64,000 nucleotides of DNA from Nematostella vectensis (taxonomy: Eukaryota; Cnidaria; Anthozoa; Actiniaria; Edwardsiidae): the NCBI RefSeq assembly GCF_932526225.1, contig NC_064038.1:5938741-6002740 (forward strand). The letters run 5' to 3'. Of the stretch, positions 1-8,900 are shown in pieces (positions within the stretch are counted from its first letter, which is position 1; every line of letters begins with the position of its first letter). The notes beneath the pieces were generated by a model. That model was not told where the DNA came from and made no database searches. It was given only the letters and a program-made list of their open reading frames with translations. A program made the translations under genes and the position numbers.

Positions 1-180
1 CTGTATACAGATAAATGATATTTACTTAAACAAAGTTTCAAACTCTATATCCCAAATTCATTGGCTAATATTACCATACTTTCGTATTCTATGTTTTGTG
101 TCTGGAATATAGAACAGATTGGTTGAGTCGCTCGTCTAAGTTTGATTTTTTGAGTCTTGAGTTTTTCTCCCTCTTTGCAG

Positions 181-3100
181 GTTTGTCAAGAGTTATAAGA
201 AGTTTGGGCGCCCTAGGACAAGGTACAGGAAACAGATTAGTTAGAAAGAGCGCATCTTTTAGACTACAAATATCGTCTAAGGGTGCGTTTTTTTTTTTTT
301 TACTTGTGATTCCGGAATGAGAGTGATTAGAATAGAAAAAAAGCGCGTTCGTTTATCCCGCGTTCCCATTCCGGAATGGAATGAAGGCTACCTGTTGCAG
401 AATGACTCTAATGCCATTCTGAACATCCACCACCAACCATTCCAGAATAATCGGGGAAAAAAACGCGCCCTAAGGCGGACTACAGTACCGCTCTCGAACA
501 TGTGGACATATGTTCGCGAAATTGTTCGCGAAATTCGCGAACACTGTTCGCGAAATTCGCGAACACCGTTCGCGAAATTCCTGAACAACGTTCGCGAAAT
601 TCGCGAACACCGTTCGCGAAATTCGCGAACAACGTTCGCGAACAGCTGATGTTCGCGAACACAGTGTTCGCGAACAGACCGGGACAAACCGTTTGACAAA
701 CGGGAACTCGTACCGTGTAACCGAAGACTTACAGTACTGATACTCACTTAAAATACATACAGGAGTTCTGCAAGCGATTCAAATAAATTGTTCGTGTAAA
801 AGTCAGCTGAGAGCTATGGTTATCGTTAAAATCAGAAACAACAAATATAGTTATAGTCTGATATGCGTCGAGTTCAATTATTTGTAGACGATCAAGACAA
901 GACACTTTCAAGTTTGAGAAATAAAGACGATAAAGATGGCGGATGAAAGCTAAAGCATGCGAAGGATTCGATCGTGGATTTACGAGGGCAGAAACAGGCA
1001 AAAAAGTTAGTTAGTTTATTCTCAAAAGCTTGCCTCAAAGAGGGAAGGAATGTCGATCGCTTGATATTCTTCGAAGATTGTCGAATGTGACAACTGCTAG
1101 CGAATACTTTTGAACAGCGGGAAGCCATTTATTTAACAAATACTTGTATTACACACGGGATAATTAATTTGGGGAAGGAATGCCGATCGCTTGATATTCT
1201 TCGATGATTTTCGAATGTGTGAAAACTGCTAGCGAAGAATTTTGAAATTCTATTTGACAAATACTTGTAATAAACACGGGAGAAGGAATGCCGATCGCTT
1301 GATATCCTTCGAAGATTTTCGAATGTGTGAAAACTGCTAGCGAAGAATTTTGAACATCGGAAAGCCATCTCTTTAACAAAGACTTGTATTAGACACGGGA
1401 GAATTTGTTTGGGGAAGTAATGCCGATCGCTTGATATTCTTCGATGATTTTAGAATGTGTGAAAGCTGCTAGCGAAGAATTTTGAAATTCCATTTGACAA
1501 ATACTTGTAATAAACACGGGAGAAGGAATGCCGATCGCTTGATATCCTTCGAAGATTTTCGAATGTGTGAAAACTGCTAGCGAAGAATTTTGAACATCGG
1601 AAAGCCATCTCTTTAACAAAGACTTGTATTAGACACGGGAGAATTTGTTTGGGGAAGTAATGCCGATCGCTTGATATTCTTCGATGATTTTAGAATGTGT
1701 GAAAACTGCTAGCGAATACTTTTGAACACTGGGAAGCCATTTATTTGACAAGGGACTTGTATTAGACACGGAACATGGAGTGATATGTGATGACTGTCAT
1801 TAGATGTTATTTATTTTGCTTTGGATGGTAAACTAGCGCGAGCGGTACTCTATGACGCTCTTAATTGCTTCCGCAGTCATAAGCAGTCTGTAAACTTTAC
1901 AATAGAGACAACACAGGTTTGCCTTGTGTTTTTGTTTGTACTTATATTCGTAAAATGCGAGTCTTCCACCTACAAAACCCGCAAAGAAGACATTTATAGT
2001 AGAGCATGTTGTTACTGACTAATGTATTCGAACACAAACGACTACTACTAACAGTTTTCACACATTCGACAATCTTCGAAGAATATCAAGCGACCGGCAT
2101 TCCTTTCTTAAACTAATGCTCATGTGTCTTTGTCAAATAAATGGCTTCCCAGTGTTCAAAAGTATTCGCTAGCAGTTTTCACACATTCGAGGAGTATCAA
2201 GCGAACGGCATTCCTTCCCCAAACTAATTCTCCCGTGTCTAATACAAGTTTTTGTCAAATAAATGGCTTCCCAGTGTTCAAAAGGATTGACTGGCAGTTT
2301 TCACACAATCGAAAATCTTCGAATAATATCAAGCGATCGGCATTCCCAACTCAAACTAATTCTCCCGTGTTTAGTACAAGTCTTTGCTTTGTCAAATAAT
2401 GGCTTCCCGCTGTTCAAAAGTCTTCGCTAGCAGTTTTCACACATTCGAAAATCTTCGAAGAATATCAAGCGATCGGCATTCCTTTCTCAAACTAATTCTC
2501 ATGTGTTTATTACATGTCTTTGTCAAATAAATGGCTTCCCGCTGTTATTAAGTCTTCGCTAGCAGTTTTCACACATTTCGAAAATCTTCGAATAATATCA
2601 AGCGATCGATCGGCGTTCCTTCCTCAAGCTAATTCTCCTGTGTTTATTGCATGTCTTTGTCAAATAATGGCTTCCCGCTGTTATTAATTCTACGCTAGCA
2701 GTTTTCACACATTTCGGAAATCTTTGAAGAAAATCAAGCGATCGGCATTCCCCCCTCAAACTAATTCTCCCGTGTTTAGTACAAGTCTTTGCTTTGTCAA
2801 ATAAATGGCTTCACGCTTTTTAAAGTATTCGCTAGCAGTTAACACACATTCGACAATCTTCGAAGAATATCAAGAGATCGGCATTCCCTCCTCAAACTAA
2901 CTTTCCCGTGTTTAGTACAAGTCTTTGCTTTGTCAAATAATGGCTTCCCGCTGTTCAAAAGTCTTCGCTAGCAGTTTTCACACATTCGAAAATCTTCGAA
3001 GAATATCTAGCGATCGGCATTCCTTTCTCAAACTAATTCTCATGTGTTTATTACATGACTTTGTCAAATAAATGGCTTCCCGCTGTTATTAAGTCTTCGC

Positions 3101-5914
3101 TAGCAGTTTTCACACATTTCGAAAATCTTCGAATAATATCAAGCAATCGATCGGCGTTCCTTCCTCAAGCTAATTCTCCTGTGTTTAGTGCATGTCTTTG
3201 TCAAATAATGGCTTCCCGCTGTTATTAAGTCTACGCTAGCAGTTTCTGACACATTTCGACAATCTTCGAAGAATATCAAGAGATCGGCATTCCCTCCTCA
3301 AACTAACTTTCCCGTGTTTAGTACAAGTCTTTGCTTTGTCAAATAAATGGCTTCCCGCTTTTCAAAGTATTCGCTAGCAGTTAACACACATTCGACAATC
3401 TTCGAAGAATATCAAGAGATCGGCATTCCCTCCTCAAACTAATTCTCATGTGTTTATTACATGTCTTTGTCAAATAAATGGCTTCCCGCTGTTATTAAGT
3501 CTTCGCTAGCAGTTTTCACACATTTCGAAAATTCTCGAATAATATCAAGCGATCGATCGGCGTTCCTTCCTCAAGCTAATTCTCCTGTGTTTATTGCATG
3601 TCTTTGTCAAATAATGGCTTCCCGCTGTTATTAAGTCTACGCTAGCAGTTTTCTGACACATTTCGAAAATCTTCGAAGAAAATCAAGCGATCGGCATTCC
3701 CCCCTCAAACTAATTCTCCCGTGTTTAGTACAAGTCTTTGCTTTGTCAAATAAATGGCTTCCCGCTTTTCAAAGTATTCGCTAGCAGTTAACACACATTC
3801 CACAATCTTCGAAGAATATCAAGCGATCGGCATTCCCTCCTCAAACTAATTCTCCCGTGTTTAGTACAAGTCTTTGCTTTGTCAAATAAATGGCTTCCCG
3901 CTGTTTAAAAGTATTCGCTAGCAGTTAACACACATTCGAAAATCTTCAAGGAATATCAAGCGATCGGCATTCATTCCCCAAACTAATTCTCTGTCTAATA
4001 CAAGTCTTTGTCAAATAAATGGCTTCTCGCTTTTCCAGCTGTTGTTAAGCCCTGGATCACACGTTACCGTTCGTCAAACCGTTTATTTTGCATCTGTTCG
4101 CGAACAGCGTGTTCGCGAACAGTCTATATGTTCGCGAATTTCGCGAACGTCGTTCGCGAATTTCGCGAACGTCGTTCGCGAATTTCGCGAACACTGTTCG
4201 CGAATTTCGCGAACACTGTTCGCGAATTTCGCGCACGTTGTTCGCGAAAGTTTCGCGAACAGTGTCCCTATGTTCGTGAGCGGTACTGTATATCTAGGTT
4301 TTTTGGGCTGCGACCGTTTGAAGATGACACATTCGAATTAACGGTTTGGTTGCTGGTTCCGGTTGAAAAAATTGTTGCGTTGCAACAAAATTATGCGTGC
4401 AGCATTCCCTTTTGCATCTTGCAGTGCATATTTTTTTTATCGCATTGCAAGTTGCAGGAAAAAAAATGCCTCGTGTCGAATTTACGGTTCGATTGCTGGT
4501 GTCGGTCAAAAAATTTTGCGTTGCAAGTTGCAAAAAGTTATGCGTGTGGCATTCTCTTTTGCAATGTATTTTTTGTTGCGTTGAGAGTTGCAGAAAAAAT
4601 GGCTGTTTTTCTTTTCCAGATTGGATGCGATCGCCGTGGACGCTGAGCTGGACGACAAGCCGATTGAAGAGATTGTCAAACTCGCCAACACCCTCCATGA
4701 CGGGTGTGTGCGGGCAGTGAGGGAGTACGAGGAGAAACTGAAAGAAGACGAGAACTTTGATGGTAAGTAGATGATAATCGTGAAACTAGCCTGCATAGCA
4801 AGGAGAGAATATGGTGACCTGGGTAGCAAGCGCAAAGGTTTGAGAGAATAAGTGGCTTTCAGGCATGCGTGGTCTCTTCCCTTCTCTAGCCCCAGCTTAT
4901 GGCGCTTGACACGCAGCAGTCTACACTTGCGCAAAGGTCTACTGTGGGAAAATAGCATCTTTTTAAGCCCTGACATTTTCAGTTTTATTGGACGTGACTC
5001 TTGTCTGTGCGAGGCTCTGCGTGTGGAATTTTCGCAACCCATCTAATGCCCAAAACATGACATACATTTTCCCACTAAACTGAAGTTGGTAGACCATCTG
5101 CACGCCTGCCGCGATCGTCAAACAAACGTGTAATAGTTTCTCTCGATCATGGGTTCCAAAGCCTCGCGTGTTTGTTGAAATCACGGTTTATTTCTACGGA
5201 CAAGAAACGCGGCGCTATTCTACGCATGTAACCCATCATCATGTATCCAAAGCCAAAGGTGTTTGTGTTTGTTCTACAGGAAAGAAGCGCGGAGCCACTC
5301 TTCGCATCGGTAATGTCACCATAAATGCGCCTTCTATCCTGAAACATGAAGAGGAGCTTGAACCGCTCGCCGCCGCCATCCCCGCTGACCCCGCGGAGAA
5401 AAAGAAGTGAGTCTGTCGCGCATGCGCTAGCTGTTACTAAGATACTAGTATCAATCTACCCTTTTAAGCTCTTTAAGCTCCTCTCTCCCTCGCTTTATAG
5501 TCCAATACATTCCCTCCCTCTGTTAGCCCCATCCCTTCTACAAGAATCATAGAATATAACGTTGCACTTTCTAAATTAAAAATCATTACACAACTAGAGG
5601 CGTGATATCGTAAACATGGAAAACGTCACGTGTAGGAAGTTTGGCATAGTAAGTTCCGACTTCTTGCGATACTGTTATTTCCAAGTTTGCAACATACCAG
5701 GTTTGTCTTTTTTTTGGCCGTTACATAATTTAACCTGACTAGTTTTGCTTGGTATTGACTCAGGTATCGGCTGACTTTGCCGGCTAAGAGCGTGCACTGG
5801 GGCGTACCGTGGGATGTGAGTGACGACTCCATGTTGCTGGTCGGGATATATAATTACGGCATGGGGAGCTGGGAGGCTATCAAAGCCGACACGAAACTTG
5901 GCCTATCCACAAAG
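181..5914 (+). CDS. CHD1: CHD1/2 exons covering the SANT/SLIDE region
   Basis: Four exons: 181-222, 4620-4762, 5280-5406 and 5764-5914. The first is only 42 nt. It is recognised by its acceptor (ctctttgcag), its donor (gtacag) and the peptide [14 protein letters not shown], which continues across a 4.4 kb intron into [12 protein letters not shown]. The third exon ends AA|gtgagt and the fourth begins G|TATCGG, restoring KKYRLTLP. In CHD1 this region forms the DNA-binding SANT-SLIDE module that contacts linker DNA. The Trp and Tyr residues of the Myb-like repeat ([10 protein letters not shown]) are present. Confidence 0.9.
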
Positions 5915-8900
5915 GTACCTGAACTAATTATTATTATGATTATTTGTCTCCAAAAATTAGGGAACTTAAAGGCTGATTTAGACAGCATCATTTAATTGTA
6001 TGCGAAACCTCTAGTGTAAATGCGCCTACGACTCTAATGCGCTACGATGCTCGACTACGAAAGTCGTAGTGTGTAATTTAGGGCTACGAGTTTTGGTAGG
6101 CAGGTCGCATACGACTAAATCGCGCCGCCTAAGTCAGCCATAAGATTAATAACCGGAGAGACACACACTTTTCCTCAGTCGTGTAGTAGAACTGGTACCC
6201 TGGGTACCATAGGCTCGAGCTTCATTCCGACAACAACGAGTCGCCGCTTCGCTCCTCGTAGTCAGTAAAGGGCGCATAGTAAAGGAACGAAGCTCGAGAC
6301 TCTGGTACCCAGGATATAGAACTGGTATCTGGAGATGGAAATGAAAATCAATGTTTTTTTTTAATTAGAGTAAAAAATGAAAAATGTGTTTTTTATTGTT
6401 TGTTTTTGCCTTTTCCTTCGTCCAATTTCACGAAAATGTTCTTAAACTAGGGCTAACCAATGTGAACTGTTTGTCTAGATCTTACCCCCAGGAAACCTGA
6501 AACCTCAGGACAAACACCTGCAGACTCGAGCAGAATACCTGATCAAACTACTAAAACAGGTGGTGCACGATAACCGCGCAGAGGAGCTACGAAAGGTAAT
6601 TGTCACCAAATACCATCTACATACGCAGACATGTGGGGGAGGTGAGGGGGAGGAGGAGGGAAACACGTGGTTTTAACAATGTGACCAGTTTACTTCCGGT
6701 CGATTACGTAACGATTTACGATGATTTTCAACGGAAAACTCGAAAAATATTTCAACATTGTAAAAGAAGTGTGTCTATACGAAGTTTCTTTGAAGATGTG
6801 ACTGATAAATTAGAGCGAATGGCCTGTTACAAAGCACAGATTCTAAAATATTCTTTTGTCTCTTGTCGGTTGAGGTTTCCGTCGGCCCACCGGAAGTACT
6901 CTGGTGACAATGCCGCTTTAATTGGAAGACATACAAATCCTTACCACTGAGCTATTGCACCACTTTTTGATGGCGGAAACTATATCCTCTCAAACCCAAC
7001 TTGTCTGATATGCTACTGTTGAACTCCGCAGTCTTCTCTAAAGATCAAAACAAAGATTAGGAAACTGAAGAAAGATCTGAAGAAGAAGCCGTCCTCCGAA
7101 GTATCATCTCCCAGTAGCTCCATGGTACCATCACCAGCAGTCCCCACCATCTCCCCCCTCAGTCAGGAGATCAAGGAGGTAGGGGAGGGTGCTGAGGCCA
7201 AGGTCTCAAGTGCTCCGGTCGCTGAACCAAAGAAGAAGGGGAAACCGGGACGGAAGAAGAAGCAGCCGCATACAGAAGAGGACAAAGAAAAGGAGAAGGA
7301 AAAAGAGAAGGAAAAGGTAATTAGGAGAACCAATACCAAGTATGGTCACACAAAGAATCCATTTCCATCGGCTAATTCAAGCAATTAACCAAGATATTCT
7401 CAACCAAATATCGTCAACAACCTATCAGACGTCATTCGTATATTATTATTTTGAAGTTTCCTTGCGAATATATCGCTCTATTTTTAATTGTAAACAATAA
7501 CAAATCTCCTTTAAAGTATGTTATTTGCGCTGGCTGGCAACAATATCGCTAGAGCATAAAGTCGAGGGATAGCAATAATTTTTCATTCAATTCCCGTATT
7601 CCTTCAGCCGCTATTGTCAACCCATCAAAACACTTAGTCTGAGAAAGTGTCCATTTCCATCGGCTGAGTAGAGGACGTTTTGGGGATATTTTTGCTGGAA
7701 TTGGGGTAACTGTGGTTTAAAACGTTTTAGATGGCTATTTGGAGATTTTTTTTCTCGTAATTTGTCTTCCAATACGGAACGAAAACAATAACAAGGGTGT
7801 TTGACGATTTTCAGAGTTCATTTGTAACTTTGTGACTTCTTTAGGACACGCATCTTGTAGAGTATCCCAAGTATAACTGCTTTTTTTCCCATTTTTACTC
7901 AATCTAGCCGCCAACACCTATGGCAGTTAAGATAGAGAGGGAACCAGAAGAGAGTGAGTCGTCTCGTCTTGAGCCGGAGTCAGTGGCGGACGAGATAGCG
8001 TCCATCGCATCCCCTGAAGATGGCGAACACGACAAGCTCATCAGCTATGCCGACATGGATAAGGAAACCTTTGATGCGGTAAGCTGCACAGGTTGACGAT
8101 TGTCGCTGCCACCATAGCCTTTGTTTCTGTGAGGTTTCATTGGAAATAGAGAGCGAAAGTATTTCCGCACACAATGTTTTGTTCCTGCTATCCCTATTTT
8201 TCATGTGGTGATACTCTTTGCTCACTCTATTTCCGCTGAAATCTAACAGAACTCTTTCGAGAGGATAATGCGAAAAGTTTGGCGTTGCGCAATTTGTCAA
8301 GGGGCAATTTGTCAAAGGACCTCGATATAACGGCTAAACCGTTATATCGAGGTTCGATTTGGTGAGCGGTTAGCTGCCACGCAGGGTTCAAACCTTAATG
8401 ACCGGATAGTTTATTATTATGGTATTATACTATTATAGTATTATACTCCCCAACACTGCATTGAAGATTGCTAAATCAAACCCGCCTCTTTCAGTGTAAG
8501 GAGAAAATGCGCCCCGTCAAACGTGCGCTCAAGATGCTTGAGAGTCCCGAGAACAGCGCGAGCGTCAAGGACCAAGTGGCCCAAACCAGGCACTGCCTGC
8601 TAAAGATAGGCGATCACATCATGGATATCACATCGCAGTACAAAGACCACGAGGTCGCGTCCGAGTGGCGAAGGTAAAGAGGACACACAACCACACTCTT
8701 TTCCCTCATCTTTTTTATCTCCATGCCAAACCTCTTCTTGACCTCCATGCCAAACCTTCCAGAGATCACAGTACAAATACCACAAGCTCGATTACCCCCT
8801 ATCCTTTTTTCCAATATATGAAAAAGCCCTTGTAGGGATCACCGTGCAAGTGAGGTCACACCCGTGTGGCCAAGCTAGGACCCTCCCTTCTTCATCACTC

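Larger units (their letters stand above)
483..4288. mobile_element. Foldback-like DNA element with long composite inverted arms
   Basis: The left end (CAGTACCGCTCTCGAACAT at 483) and the right end (reverse complement CAGTACCGCTCACGAACAT at 4288) are inverted copies flanked on both sides by TA. Moving inward, each arm has a cluster of TTCGCGAA palindromes, then a tandem array of a 120-135 bp unit. The array at about 1035-1780 is the reverse complement of the array at about 2040-4035. A roughly 250 bp unique centre separates the arms, and there is no transposase-sized reading frame. The layout resembles foldback elements or non-autonomous Tc1/mariner-type elements with array-like inverted repeats. 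The arms differ in length (about 1.3 and 2.25 kb). The whole element sits inside the CHD1/2 intron 223-4619. Confidence 0.75.

Noticed and set aside
317-747. Reading frames of Arg/Asn/Phe/Glu-rich peptides on both strands (also 4008-4646)
   Set aside because: They arise from TTCGCGAA palindrome repeats that are open in several frames on both strands; not genes.
1129-2399. Series of 60-90 codon frames in the arrays
   Set aside because: Translation of the 120-135 bp tandem repeat of the foldback element; copies repeat the same peptide.
510-4290. CRISPR-like array
   Set aside because: The repeats are not separated by unique spacers of constant size, and the arms mirror each other inside an animal gene intron, so it is a transposable element.
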